A DNA stretch of 64,000 nt, taken from Fusobacteriaceae bacterium (GTDB lineage Bacteria > Fusobacteriota > Fusobacteriia > Fusobacteriales > Fusobacteriaceae). The notes beneath the pieces were generated by a model. That model made no database searches. It worked only from the letters and a program-made list of their open reading frames with translations, and was not told the DNA's origin. The translations under genes were made by a program, and so were the position numbers. Location of the stretch: contig JAISTB010000039.1 in assembly GCA_031272775.1 (NCBI GenBank), positions 1 to 64,000 on the forward strand. Reading direction: 5' to 3'. Of this stretch, positions 6,316 through 14,832 are shown in pieces; position 1 is the first letter of the stretch, and every line of letters starts with the position of its first letter.

Positions 6316-7557
6316 ATGAGCATTGGAACGATTTATCGAAAGAATACCCTGGTAATAAAACTTTTGGTGGCCCTTGTTCTGGGCGTTGTCGCAGGAGCGG
6401 CCTTCGGAGACAGAATTCTTGTAATCAAGCCATTGGGTTCCATATTTCTGAATTTGCTGAAATTGGTGGCGCTGCCGTTGATTATTGTGAACTTGATTTC
6501 CGGTATTTCAGCTTTGGGCGATCCCAAGGCCTTTGGCAGAATTGGAGTCAAAATCTTGCTGTATTACGCGGCCACCACGATTATCGCAATCATTCTCGGC
6601 TTTGTAACCGGGACATTGTTGAAACCCGGGATCGGTTTTACCCTGACCGGAAAATATGACGCAGCAATCGCGAAAGTGCCTTCTTTCCTCGATACCCTTG
6701 TGGGATTGTTGCCCGGCAATATCTTTCAGACTCTGACGGAGGGAAGACTTGACCAGATCGTTGTATTCAGCGCGATCGTTGGAATCGCCGTCTTGTTTCT
6801 AAAACCGGAACAAAAAGAAATTCTGACAAAATTCTTTGATTCCCTCGCGCAGGTTTTCAATAAAATTATTGCGGGAATTCTTGTCTATGCGCCGGTCGGG
6901 ATATTTTCCCTGGCGGCGGTAACCGTTGCCGTCTATGGAAAGATTTTGATCGGTTTCCTGGTAAAATATCTGGGCGCTTCCTATCTCGGCATCTTGTTGC
7001 AAATTGTGGTCTACGCGATCCTGCTTACGGTCTTTACAAAAGTCCCGCTGACCAAATTTTTTCAAAAAGCCGGCGTCCTAATCATTACAGCAATCAGCAC
7101 CAGTTCCAGTCTTGCGGTCGTGCCGGTCAATCTTTCCGTCGCGGATGAATTGGACGTACCGCGATCTATTTCCAGTTTTACGATCCCCTTGGGCGCTCAA
7201 GTCAATAAAGACGGGAATGGGTTGATGCTCGCGATCACATTTCTCTTTGCGGCCCAGGCCGTAGGCGCTCCTTTGCCGCTTCCTGTATTTATTAAAGCCA
7301 TTGTACTGGCGCTGATTCTCACAACCGGGGCGGGAGGCGTTCCGGGAGGCGGCATCGTTTCCATCGCGGTCATTATCGACGCCTTCGGCCTGCCGTTGGA
7401 AGTCGTCGGCATCGTCTCCGGAATCTTCGCCCTCATTGATATGGGCTACACGACGCTCAATGTGTTGGGAGATCTGGTGGGGACCGTTATCGTATCCCAA
7501 TCCGAGAACAGATCGGCGCCTTCCGTCGCGATTCCTGAAACCAAAGTGACAGCATAA
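6316..7557 (+). CDS. Dicarboxylate/amino acid:cation symporter (DAACS/GltP family)
   Basis: 413 residues with about eight membrane helices and two re-entrant loops. The serine-rich loop ISTSSSLAVVP and the later IPLGAQVNKDGNG (equivalent to the NMDGT motif of glutamate transporters) are both present. Family members take up glutamate, aspartate, serine/threonine or cystine with Na+ or H+. The usual NMDGT reads NKDGN here, so the substrate may differ from glutamate. An AAGGAG site precedes the ATG. Probably co-transcribed with the class V aminotransferase upstream. Confidence 0.85.
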   Translation: MSIGTIYRKNTLVIKLLVALVLGVVAGAAFGDRILVIKPLGSIFLNLLKLVALPLIIVNLISGISALGDPKAFGRIGVKILLYYAATTIIAIILGFVTGTLLKPGIGFTLTGKYDAAIAKVPSFLDTLVGLLPGNIFQTLTEGRLDQIVVFSAIVGIAVLFLKPEQKEILTKFFDSLAQVFNKIIAGILVYAPVGIFSLAAVTVAVYGKILIGFLVKYLGASYLGILLQIVVYAILLTVFTKVPLTKFFQKAGVLIITAISTSSSLAVVPVNLSVADELDVPRSISSFTIPLGAQVNKDGNGLMLAITFLFAAQAVGAPLPLPVFIKAIVLALILTTGAGGVPGGGIVSIAVIIDAFGLPLEVVGIVSGIFALIDMGYTTLNVLGDLVGTVIVSQSENRSAPSVAIPETKVTA

Positions 7558-7595
7558 CATCCTTCAAAATATACCTCCAAACAATCTGAAGTTCA

Positions 7596-7621
7596 GGGGC
7601 CGCCCGCCGCAGGGCGGTTCC
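7596..7621 (+). other. GC-rich hairpin between symporter and esterase genes
   Basis: GGGGCCGCCC pairs with GGGCGGTTCC (10 bp including two G-U pairs) around a 6-nt loop. No T run follows, so it is more likely an intercistronic stability or processing element than a terminator. Confidence 0.45.
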
Positions 7622-7701
7622 TTGGACGGAATGGTTGCATCATCCATCGGCAACAAAATTAAATCTCACCATACACCCATTATTCCTGAGGAGGAAAAAT
7701 A

Positions 7702-9435
7702 ATGAACGAAAAGACAAGCTACAAAAGTAAACTGCAAGCATTTCTTCTGATTCTGCTCCTGACCCTCGGCGTATTTTTACCGCAATCTACCGAGCTCAAA
7801 AGCGCCGGGATCGCGGCCCCATATCGGATCGGCGTCGTACAAAAGACCGCCTACGGCAGCGTACGCGGGTATAAGGAGGGGAAAGCCCTCGTGTGGAAGG
7901 GGATTCCCTACGCGAAGCCCTCCGTAGGCGAGTTGCGATGGAAAGCGCCGCAGAAGCCGGAATCCTGGACCGGCGTCAAAGACGCCACGAAAGACGCGCC
8001 GCAGAGCATTCAAGGCGTCGGCGCAGGCGCAGCGGGCGTGGAAGGCGGTCAATTTTTAAATATCTTCCGTCCCGACAACAACAAAAAAGGCCTTCCGGTA
8101 TTTGTTTACATCCACGGCGGCAACAATCAGTTCGGCTCGGCGGCCGAGTTACCGGGCGGAAAACTGGCTGTGGCGACGGACGCCGTAATTGTTCCGATAC
8201 AGGCGCGATTAGGCCTTTTAGGTTTTATCACATTACCGGCCTTGAAAACGGGCGATCCCCTCGAAGATTCCGGCAATTACGCGCTGCTCGATTTCGCGGC
8301 GGCCCTGGATTGGATCCGGGAAAATATCGAAGCCTTCGGCGGCGATCCCAATAATATCACGATTTCCGGTTTTTCCGCGGGCGGACGTGACGTGCTGGCG
8401 CTTCTGATTTCTCCCATTTTCAAGGGAAAAATCCACAAGGCCTATTCCTTCAGCGGCGGATTGACCCTTTCGGATGTGAAAGACAGCCAGAAAGTCATCG
8501 CGCGGCAATTGGCAAAGCTCGTGACGGAGGATCGTCCGGAATACAGCGAAGAAGAGGCGGCGAAATGGCTGCTCGGGAAGGGGGAAGATGTCCGGGAATA
8601 TCTGTATGGCCTTTCGGCGGAACGCCTCGAAGCCCTCGTGAAAAACGCGCAAATCCGTATGTCCGGCTTCCCGCATCTCTTTAAGGACGGCGCGGTACTG
8701 CCGAAAGAAGGTTTCGCGACCTCAAAATTCAATGCGATTCCCGCGATTCTTCTGGCCAGTAAAAGCGAATTTTCTCTCTTCGCCATCTCAGATCCCTATT
8801 TTGCTGATAATGTAAAAGAAAAAAAATTCCTGACGGATCCGACCGCCCGGAAGGAACTCGAATTCGCAATTAAACACGGAAGCCTTCTGTACGAATATTT
8901 CAACGCGGAAGAAGCCGTCAAGGCCGTCTTTAAAAAATACAAAGCCCCGCTCTATACGGTGGACATCCTCTGGGGAACGGATAAAAGCATTACGGGCGAT
9001 GAATTCGCGACGCTGTACGGCGCGGCCCACGGCATATTCCGTCCCTTCCTTTCCGGCGAAAACATCGGACTGGCGCAGCAATTCCCGGCAATATTCCAGA
9101 ACAAGGGCGCACAGGAGCTCACAAAGACATTCCAGGCTTATCTGAAAAATTTCCTCCATACGGGCGATCCCAACGGCAAAGGATTACCCCGCTGGAGCAA
9201 ATGGCGGGATTCCAAAGAGGGACCGACACAACTTCTGCTGGACGCCGACAGGGAAAAAGCCATCGTGCGTCAGAGAGGCAAGCGGATCACCTATGCTGAA
9301 ATCCTCAAAGGGATCCAGGCGGATAATTCCGTTTCCCCCGAAGCCAAAAAGAACATCGTGACCACTGTCCTCAACGGAAGATGGTTCAGCAAAGGACTTG
9401 ATAAAAAATACAAAAATAAAAATCTATGGAAATAA
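7702..9435 (+). CDS. Secreted type-B carboxylesterase
   Basis: 577 residues with an N-terminal membrane or signal segment (about 12-30). The fold is the carboxylesterase/cholinesterase alpha-beta hydrolase: WKGIPYAKPSVGELRW near the start, oxyanion-hole VYIHGGNNQFG, and nucleophile serine in ISGFSAGG. The likely acid is in SKSEFSLF and the histidine in GAAHGIFRPF. Such enzymes hydrolyse carboxylic esters; the substrate is unknown and the protein should work outside the inner membrane. It follows the symporter by 144 bp in the same direction and has a strong GAGGAGG site. Confidence 0.85.
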   Translation: MNEKTSYKSKLQAFLLILLLTLGVFLPQSTELKSAGIAAPYRIGVVQKTAYGSVRGYKEGKALVWKGIPYAKPSVGELRWKAPQKPESWTGVKDATKDAPQSIQGVGAGAAGVEGGQFLNIFRPDNNKKGLPVFVYIHGGNNQFGSAAELPGGKLAVATDAVIVPIQARLGLLGFITLPALKTGDPLEDSGNYALLDFAAALDWIRENIEAFGGDPNNITISGFSAGGRDVLALLISPIFKGKIHKAYSFSGGLTLSDVKDSQKVIARQLAKLVTEDRPEYSEEEAAKWLLGKGEDVREYLYGLSAERLEALVKNAQIRMSGFPHLFKDGAVLPKEGFATSKFNAIPAILLASKSEFSLFAISDPYFADNVKEKKFLTDPTARKELEFAIKHGSLLYEYFNAEEAVKAVFKKYKAPLYTVDILWGTDKSITGDEFATLYGAAHGIFRPFLSGENIGLAQQFPAIFQNKGAQELTKTFQAYLKNFLHTGDPNGKGLPRWSKWRDSKEGPTQLLLDADREKAIVRQRGKRITYAEILKGIQADNSVSPEAKKNIVTTVLNGRWFSKGLDKKYKNKNLWK

Positions 9436-9466
9436 TTCTGATCAGGCATTCCCATAAATCCCGTAC

Positions 9467-10813
9467 TTAGATCTCTTTTCCATACAAAGCTCCGACGGCC
9501 ATGACGATCGCAAATACCAGAAGAAACCACAGGACCGCTTTCCCATGTGCAAAAATCGCGGCAATAATCATAAATACGCAGGCGGCAATGGCCAGCGAAG
9601 GCATGACGACGCGCTTGAATACAGGAAGATCCCGCTCCTTTTTGATGAAAAGGAAGAAGATCGGAAGGTACATGGCGTAGAGGGCCACAATGGGCAGTTC
9701 TGAGGAGTCAAACTTGAACGGGCCGAACCATCCGGACGTAAGATTGGCGCCATAAAAGAAAAACAGCCAGATTCCACAGAGCAGCAAAGCCCAGTTGCCA
9801 GAATTGAGCGGCATGTTGGTCACGGGATCAACCTGGGCGAAGACGTACGGCGCGGGTCCGTTTCCGCGAATGGCCAGCGCGTACTGGTTACGAACGCAAC
9901 CCATCATCAGGCCGTTTAAAGTCCCGAGACAGGAAATGACCACAAGGACCATCAGAAGCACGCCGCCCCATTTGCCGAAAATGGTCATAAAGGCAATCCG
10001 CGCGCCCTGCTCGCCGCTTTCCATCAAAAGCGCGTTGGGCACGGCGCCGGCTAGGCCCACATAATACAAAATATAGACGGCCATGATGACAAGCGTCCCC
10101 ACCGTCAGCGCCCGGGGCAGATTTTTCTTCGCGTCCCGCAGTTCCGCGTTAATCGTCGTCGCGATGATCCAACCTTCATAGGCAAAGGCGGTCGCAACGA
10201 CGGCCGTAAAAAGCGGGCTTCCGTTCATCTCTTGAGCCGCTACGCTTGAAAAATTCCGGATGGTCATGCCGGAGCGAAGACCCGCGATTGTACCGATGAC
10301 AGCCATCAGGACAAGAGGGATCAGCTTGATGGCCGTCGTTCCGATTTGGAATTTCCCCGCCAAAAGGGGCGTCAGCATATTCATCACATAAATCGCGATC
10401 AAATACAGACAGGCCAAGGTCATGCAGGGCCCGCCCGTGATATCCCAGCCCAAAAGCACGCAGGTATAGCGGGCGGAGACCCACGCCAGAACCGAGGTCA
10501 ACGTCGGGGTATAGATGATTGCCATGAACCATCCGAGATAATAGGCGTATTTCTTCCCGATCACGACTTCGGCGTAGTCCACCAGGCCGCTTATTTTTTC
10601 ATATTTTGCCGCCATCGTCGCAAAGACGTAAGCACAGACGATCATAATGAGACCGCCGATGACCCAAGCGCCAATGCCGAGCGGCAAATCTCCGCCCGTT
10701 GCGGTCAGGACTTTTTCCGCTTTGAAAAAGACGCCGCTTCCGATGACAATGCCGATGACCATGGCAATTGCGGTCATCAGGCCGTATTTTTTCTTCAAAG
10801 TAATGTTTTCCAT
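9467..10813 (-). CDS. APC-family amino acid permease
   Basis: 448 residues with about twelve membrane helices. The first helix holds AMVIGIVIGSGVFFK, the substrate- and ion-binding unwound segment typical of the APC superfamily. ATAFAYEGWIIATTINAELRDAKKNLPRA around residue 215-245 (seen in part as AYEGW and NLPRA) is the conserved helix 6 region of the LAT-like subgroup. It likely exchanges or imports amino acids. It is convergent with the carboxylesterase and has its own promoter (10851-10879) 38 bp upstream of the start. Confidence 0.85.
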   Translation of the reverse strand: MENITLKKKYGLMTAIAMVIGIVIGSGVFFKAEKVLTATGGDLPLGIGAWVIGGLIMIVCAYVFATMAAKYEKISGLVDYAEVVIGKKYAYYLGWFMAIIYTPTLTSVLAWVSARYTCVLLGWDITGGPCMTLACLYLIAIYVMNMLTPLLAGKFQIGTTAIKLIPLVLMAVIGTIAGLRSGMTIRNFSSVAAQEMNGSPLFTAVVATAFAYEGWIIATTINAELRDAKKNLPRALTVGTLVIMAVYILYYVGLAGAVPNALLMESGEQGARIAFMTIFGKWGGVLLMVLVVISCLGTLNGLMMGCVRNQYALAIRGNGPAPYVFAQVDPVTNMPLNSGNWALLLCGIWLFFFYGANLTSGWFGPFKFDSSELPIVALYAMYLPIFFLFIKKERDLPVFKRVVMPSLAIAACVFMIIAAIFAHGKAVLWFLLVFAIVMAVGALYGKEI

Positions 10814-10850
10814 GTTACACCTCTAATTCTGATAAACAATCCATCATAAA

Positions 10851-10879
10851 ATTATACACCCAAACAGGCGTTTCGTCAA
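10851..10879 (-). promoter_or_regulatory. Promoter of the APC permease
   Basis: On the minus strand TTGACG (10879-10874), a 17-bp spacer and TATAAT (10856-10851). The leader is about 30 nt, with AGAGGTG before the ATG. Confidence 0.65.
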
Positions 10880-11013
10880 GGGAAAAGCTTATTTCAGCCA
10901 TTATTAAAAACTGGTTTTGTATAGTATGTTTTAATGAAATTTCCGGTGACAAAGGGCATAATTCAGTGACGATACATACGTAGAACACAACGCCATGATC
11001 TGATTTTTTTCGT

Positions 11014-11042
11014 AAAAAAACGCGCATTGCGCGTCTTTTTTT
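11014..11042. terminator. Bidirectional rho-independent terminator without an assigned gene
   Basis: A7, then ACGCGC-ATT-GCGCGT, one C, then T7. The stem and flanking A/T runs would terminate on either strand. It lies between two divergent genes that each have a promoter beyond it (permease at 10851-10879, Fic at 11175-11203), so neither gene explains it. The rest of 10880-11174 contains no convincing gene; a short untranslated transcript ending here is possible. Confidence 0.7.
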
Positions 11043-11174
11043 GTAGTATATCCGTCTCTTTTCATTCGCTTGATTAAATCGGCAGGGGAAATTACTTTTA
11101 CGATTGTTTGCAAGTTCAAAATATTTCAATGCTCAATTCTCCTCTCTTCATTTTCCATTTATCGTAAGCGTTCC

Positions 11175-11203
11175 TTGACAATCCGGCAGATAAACAGTAT
11201 AAT
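11175..11203 (+). promoter_or_regulatory. Consensus promoter of the BRO-N-Fic gene
   Basis: TTGACA (11175-11180), a 17-bp spacer and TATAAT (11198-11203): a perfect sigma-70 consensus in all twelve positions. The leader is about 68 nt and contains the short inverted pair CGCTG/CAGCG around 11224-11240. Confidence 0.75.
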
Positions 11204-11277
11204 GAAGTTAAAAAAAGCGCTTCGCTGCCAAAGTACAGCGGCTTGCAAAGAAAAAAACAGGGAGAGGACAAAAGACG

Positions 11278-12168
11278 ATGCACAAAATTTCCATCCGATT
11301 TTTTGACGATAAAGAAGTCCGTGCCATTTGGGATGATGAAGGCGCCCGGTGGTGGTTTTCTGTTATTGATATTGTGGGCGTATTGGGTCAAAGCGCAAAT
11401 CCGCAGAACTACTGGTATGTCCTTAAAAATCGCTTGAAAAAAGCCAGGAGTGAAGTCCTTACAAATTGTAAGGGATTCAAACTCACAGCTCATGACGGGA
11501 AACTGCGAATGACCGACTGTCTGACAAATGAAGGCGTTATTGCCCTGGCCAAAGAATTCCCAGGCAAAAAGGCAAATCGCTTTATTGATTGGTTCACGTA
11601 CAGTGACGATACAATAGACGGTCAGAGCAAGACAAAGGCCTACACGCTTTTCAACAGTTCCCTGCTCGATACCATTGAAATCGGTACTGTCAAAGGTTTG
11701 CAGCAGATTCACGGCTACCTGTTCGGGGGACTCTATGATTTCGCCGGACAAATCAGAACCCTCAATATCTCCAAAGGCGGCTTTCAATTCGCCATGGCGC
11801 GTTTTCTGCCGGAGACGCTGCGAACCATTGAACGGATGCCGGAAAACACTTTTGAGGAGATCGCCGACAAGTATGTCGAGATGAATGTCGCCCACCCGTT
11901 CATGGAGGGCAACGGCAGAAGCGCCCGCATTTGGCTTGACCTGATGCTGAAGAAAAACCTGAAGCTTTGCGTCGACTGGAGCCGGATCCATAAGAAAGAC
12001 TACCTTTCCGCCATGGAAAAAAGCGTCACAAATGCTTCCCGGATAAAAGCGTTGATGCGCGACGCCCTGACCGATAAGATTAACGACCGCGAGGTCTTCA
12101 TGAAAGGCGTAGATTATTCCTATTATTATGAGCAGGAAGATGAGATTACAGAGGATGACGGGGCGTGA
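11278..12168 (+). CDS. BRO-N / Fic domain fusion protein (putative AMP-transferase)
   Basis: 296 residues. Residues 1-105 form a BRO-N domain, known from phage antirepressors ([20 protein letters not shown], then SVIDIVGVL). Residues 125-260 form a Fic domain with the active-site motif [12 protein letters not shown] at 206-217, matching HxFx[D/E]GNGRxxR fully, so it should transfer AMP or another nucleotide group from NTP to a target hydroxyl. I see no clear inhibitory [S/T]xxxE[G/N] motif within the chain. The BRO-N part suggests DNA binding or a phage origin. It has its own consensus promoter, and its 3' end overlaps the convergent reverse transcriptase gene by 43 bp. Confidence 0.85.
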   Translation: MHKISIRFFDDKEVRAIWDDEGARWWFSVIDIVGVLGQSANPQNYWYVLKNRLKKARSEVLTNCKGFKLTAHDGKLRMTDCLTNEGVIALAKEFPGKKANRFIDWFTYSDDTIDGQSKTKAYTLFNSSLLDTIEIGTVKGLQQIHGYLFGGLYDFAGQIRTLNISKGGFQFAMARFLPETLRTIERMPENTFEEIADKYVEMNVAHPFMEGNGRSARIWLDLMLKKNLKLCVDWSRIHKKDYLSAMEKSVTNASRIKALMRDALTDKINDREVFMKGVDYSYYYEQEDEITEDDGA

Positions 12169-13382
12169 AGAAATTCTTCGATTCCCCCTTCCTTGAATCT
12201 GTGCCACTCATGCACCAGACTCCGGTATCCCAGTTCCTTCAGCGTTCCGTACCGGATCGCGTAATTCTTCTTGCAATGCCGCCCAGTCTCGAAATAACGC
12301 AGATATTGTTGCAAATATTGATCCATCTCCCGGAGGCCTTTGTCCGTGGTCAGAAGCGGAAAGAACCAGCGAGACCAGGTGAGCTCGTCGGGATCTCCTC
12401 CTTCGAAGAATTTTCGGTTGAAGGTCCGGATCATGACGGCAATGGCTTTTTCGGGCGGAAGGCTCTTTTTTTGTTGCCAGCGGACCAGGGCATGGGCTTT
12501 TCGCCTGATTTTTCCTTTGAGTTTTTCCCGGGTCGCGGCGGAAAGATCAATATTTTCGTGATCCCAGGAGACACCCAGGAATTCTCTTGACTCGCCGGGG
12601 CGATAAGTTTTTTCTTTTCGCGGGTTGACCCTAAGCCCGTGTCGGGTCAGAATTTCGTGGATGACATCCTTATGGTCGAGGAGTTCTTCCTCCGTCGGCG
12701 CGAAGAACATCAAATCATCGGAATATCGCGCGTAGAGTATCTTTCTTTCCGTAAAATACGCGTCCAGTTCCCGCAGATACAGATTGGCCAAAAAGGGGGC
12801 GACGGGAATTCCCGCCATGACGCCCCGTTGTTCCGCGACGGGCTTTCCTTTCCAGAGGACGTGGGCTTGCGTCAACAATCCCGCTATAAAGTTGTAAAGC
12901 TGCGGGTCGTCTCCGGTTACATCCCCTAAAATCGGGAGCAGCTGCGGGACCGGAATGCAGTTGAAATAATCGTGGATATCTGACTTGTAACACCAGAAAG
13001 CGCCGGGGTCATCCCGCCGGGTCAGCATATGGATCGCCCGATGCGCGCCGTATCCGGCCCGGAAGGAATAACAGCCCTCGGGTTGCCGGTGGTCATAGCG
13101 GTAGAGGAGCGTCGCAAGGAGCTTCAAAACCGGCGTTTCCGCATCCGAATAGCAGTAAACCACGCGTTTTTTGTCGGAGCCCAGCTTATTCAGGAGTTTT
13201 TTTTCGGCTAAGCCAAAAGAGCCCCCGTTCCGGATCGTTTCTACCACAGGGCCCCAGGTTTTTTCTTGGATATATTGTGCAAGCACGTCGAGCTCTTTTT
13301 CGGGCAGACGTCTTTTTTCCTTTTTGGCCGAAAGAAATTCCAGCCATCGGGTCTCGTCGGCCAGTTCGTCAAGGAGGCTCAT
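12126..13382 (-). CDS. Stand-alone reverse transcriptase of unassigned class
   Basis: 418 residues from ATG 13382, which has CCGGAG eight bases upstream. Palm motifs are complete: [25 protein letters not shown] (motif A aspartate), [17 protein letters not shown], the catalytic [11 protein letters not shown] (YSDD where most families have YADD), LRVNPRKEK and EFLGVSW. About 130 residues follow the palm as a thumb-like region ending [11 protein letters not shown]; there is no HNH endonuclease or maturase-specific motif, so this is not an ordinary group II intron protein. It lacks the [IVL]GxxxSQ signature of diversity-generating retroelements. The frame stays open upstream to ATG 13607, but that stretch codes for an unlikely arginine-rich sequence and folds as RNA. 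Retron or defence-type (unknown-group) reverse transcriptase is the best guess. Confidence 0.85.
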   Translation of the reverse strand: MSLLDELADETRWLEFLSAKKEKRRLPEKELDVLAQYIQEKTWGPVVETIRNGGSFGLAEKKLLNKLGSDKKRVVYCYSDAETPVLKLLATLLYRYDHRQPEGCYSFRAGYGAHRAIHMLTRRDDPGAFWCYKSDIHDYFNCIPVPQLLPILGDVTGDDPQLYNFIAGLLTQAHVLWKGKPVAEQRGVMAGIPVAPFLANLYLRELDAYFTERKILYARYSDDLMFFAPTEEELLDHKDVIHEILTRHGLRVNPRKEKTYRPGESREFLGVSWDHENIDLSAATREKLKGKIRRKAHALVRWQQKKSLPPEKAIAVMIRTFNRKFFEGGDPDELTWSRWFFPLLTTDKGLREMDQYLQQYLRYFETGRHCKKNYAIRYGTLKELGYRSLVHEWHRFKEGGIEEFLHAPSSSVISSSCS

Positions 13383-13600
13383 GATTTTCTCCGGGTGTGT
13401 TTTGTACCGTTCGGGGGAGCGTAGCCTCCCCGCTCCCGTAGAACGATACGAAACTTTTATCAAAAGGGAAATTGCTTTGAAGGCAGCAATGCTGACACAA
13501 GGCTGAACGCCCTCCGGTTGTCCGCAAAACCTTTGGAAAGAGAGCGCTTTGCCCCGTCGCGGACGCGCGCGTACCGCGCGCATTCCCTTTTTGCCTGATG
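13383..13600 (-). ncRNA. Structured RNA region directly upstream of the reverse transcriptase
   Basis: Read on the minus strand. A long-range stem joins CAAAAAGGGAA (13593-13583) to TTCCCTTTTG (13470-13461). Inside it lie CGCGCG-GTACG-CGCGCG (13580-13564) and GTCCGC/GCGGAC (13564-13559 with 13525-13520), which encloses a further GG-AAAG/CTTTCC stem. Nearer the gene, GTATCGTTC (13449-13441) pairs with GAACGGTAC (13412-13404), continuing into GGGAGCG/CGCTCCC (13437-13431 with 13421-13415). Retrons and several defence reverse transcriptases have a template RNA in this position. Whether it is transcribed separately and copied is not known; no promoter was found within it. Confidence 0.4.
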
Positions 13601-13607
13601 AATACAT

Positions 13608-14093
13608 TTAGCGCGAAAGCGCCAGAAAGGCTTGTATGCGTTTGATCACGTAATCGCGCTCATTGGGCATGTGCAGGTAAAAGTTGATGAAAGGGACGCC
13701 GGCGCTTTTGGCGGCGTTTTTCGCGCCCAGAAACGCGCGGTTTCTGTCCCGGTTGTGGGGCGTGAGCATGACGACTCCGGCTACGGATCCTCCCCGGTAG
13801 ATGCCGAAATCATAGCTTTTTCCGCTTCCGCCGAGGGATGCGACGGGCACGTTGGCCTGCACTTCATAGCCCGGAAAGGATTCGGCGATGACCCGGGAAA
13901 ACCAGGCCGCGTCTTTTCTTTCGGCAGCGGCGCCGCCATATACGGGGCTTCGTGTCGGTTGCGGCGTGTTTGCGGTCGGATTCTTCTTTTCGATTTCCTC
14001 TTTCATCTGCGTCGCCTTTTCGATGACTTTTCCCGCGGCGTCGCTCAATACCTCGCCTAATTTCTGTTTCAGGATCTTGTCAAACAATCCCAT
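13608..14093 (-). CDS. Hypothetical protein with MGLFDKILK N-terminus and a possible nuclease-like C-terminal domain
   Basis: 161 residues with an AGGAGG site before the ATG. Residues 1-35 form an amphipathic helix (MGLFDKILKQKLGEVLSDAA) that recurs almost word for word at the start of the zinc-ribbon protein at 16150-16734. A Pro/Thr linker follows. The C-terminal half, with SYDFGIYRGGSVAGVVML, AAKSAGVPFINFYLH and DYVIKRIQAFL, resembles the restriction-endonuclease-like fold of DUF2726-type proteins, but the catalytic acid/lysine pair is not clear. Its stop codon touches the ATG at 13607, and the reverse transcriptase lies downstream on the same strand. Function unknown. Confidence 0.6.
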   Translation of the reverse strand: MGLFDKILKQKLGEVLSDAAGKVIEKATQMKEEIEKKNPTANTPQPTRSPVYGGAAAERKDAAWFSRVIAESFPGYEVQANVPVASLGGSGKSYDFGIYRGGSVAGVVMLTPHNRDRNRAFLGAKNAAKSAGVPFINFYLHMPNERDYVIKRIQAFLALSR

Positions 14094-14121
14094 GGCTCTC
14101 CTCCTGTGTCTTCAGCTTGAC

Positions 14122-14760
14122 TTACTGGCGGGGCGGCAGGATTTCGATTTCCACTCTGCGGTTCCGCGCTTTTCCCCTGGCGGTGTTGTTGCTGGCAATG
14201 GGTTCCGATTCGCCGTAGCCGATGACGGAAATGCGCCGGGACTGAACACCCGCCTGACGAAGATAATTTTTCACGCTGGTCGCCCGTTTTTCCGACAAGT
14301 CCTGATTGTAGTCGGCCGCGCCGTCGCTGTCCGTATGGCCGGCCACGATGATTCTCGATTCGGGATACTGGATCAAAACGTCTGCGATGTCATCCAACAC
14401 GCCGTAAAATTGTGGCCGGATCTTGTACTGATCCGTGCCGAAGGTTACGCCGCTGGGCAGATAGAGCTGGAGATTCTCGCCGCGCCGGTTGACTTCCACG
14501 CCGCTCCCCCGCAGTCTTCGGTTGAATTCCTTTTCCTGGTTTTCCCGGTACTGTCCCCAGGTGGCGCCCACAAGGGTACCCGCGGCGGCTCCGATCAACG
14601 TGCCTTTCGTGTTCTTGCCGATGGCCTGGCCGATTCCCGCACCGAGGATTCCGCCTACGGCCGCGCCTTTACCGGCTTTGGTGACCTTGGCGTAAGTGTT
14701 CGCGGAAGCGAAAAGGGCGCCGGCCAAAACGATTGCGGTAATGAGTTTTCTTGTTTTCAT
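14122..14760 (-). CDS. OmpA-family outer-membrane protein with glycine-zipper segment
   Basis: 212 residues from ATG 14760 (GGAGG upstream; the longer start at 14775 lacks a site). A signal peptide (MKTRKLITAIVLAGALFASA) is followed by a glycine-zipper segment (GAAVGGILGAGIGQAIG and a second copy). The C-terminal OmpA domain binds peptidoglycan: VAGHTDSDGAADYNQDLSEK and ARNRRVEIEI are the diagnostic motifs. The layout is that of the YiaD class, which tethers the outer membrane to the wall. It supports a diderm host. Neighbours on this strand are also envelope proteins. Confidence 0.85.
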   Translation of the reverse strand: MKTRKLITAIVLAGALFASANTYAKVTKAGKGAAVGGILGAGIGQAIGKNTKGTLIGAAAGTLVGATWGQYRENQEKEFNRRLRGSGVEVNRRGENLQLYLPSGVTFGTDQYKIRPQFYGVLDDIADVLIQYPESRIIVAGHTDSDGAADYNQDLSEKRATSVKNYLRQAGVQSRRISVIGYGESEPIASNNTARGKARNRRVEIEILPPRQ

Positions 14761-14832
14761 GTGTTTTACCTCCAAAATAGATTTTATACGATGAAGTAAT
14801 TCAGTGGTTTGCGCTTGCGCGCGCTGCTTCTG

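Noticed and set aside
10931-11119. A 62-codon frame on the minus strand between permease and Fic genes
   Set aside because: TTG start without a ribosome site, and the rho-independent terminator lies inside it.
12126-13382. Diversity-generating retroelement or group II intron
   Set aside because: No template/variable repeat pair, no SQ motif, no maturase or HNH region and no intron domain V-like hairpin next to the gene were seen.
13383-13607. N-terminal extension of the reverse transcriptase to ATG 13607
   Set aside because: The added 75 residues are Arg-rich and unlike family N-termini, there is no ribosome site, and the DNA folds into strong stems. ATG 13382 has a good site.
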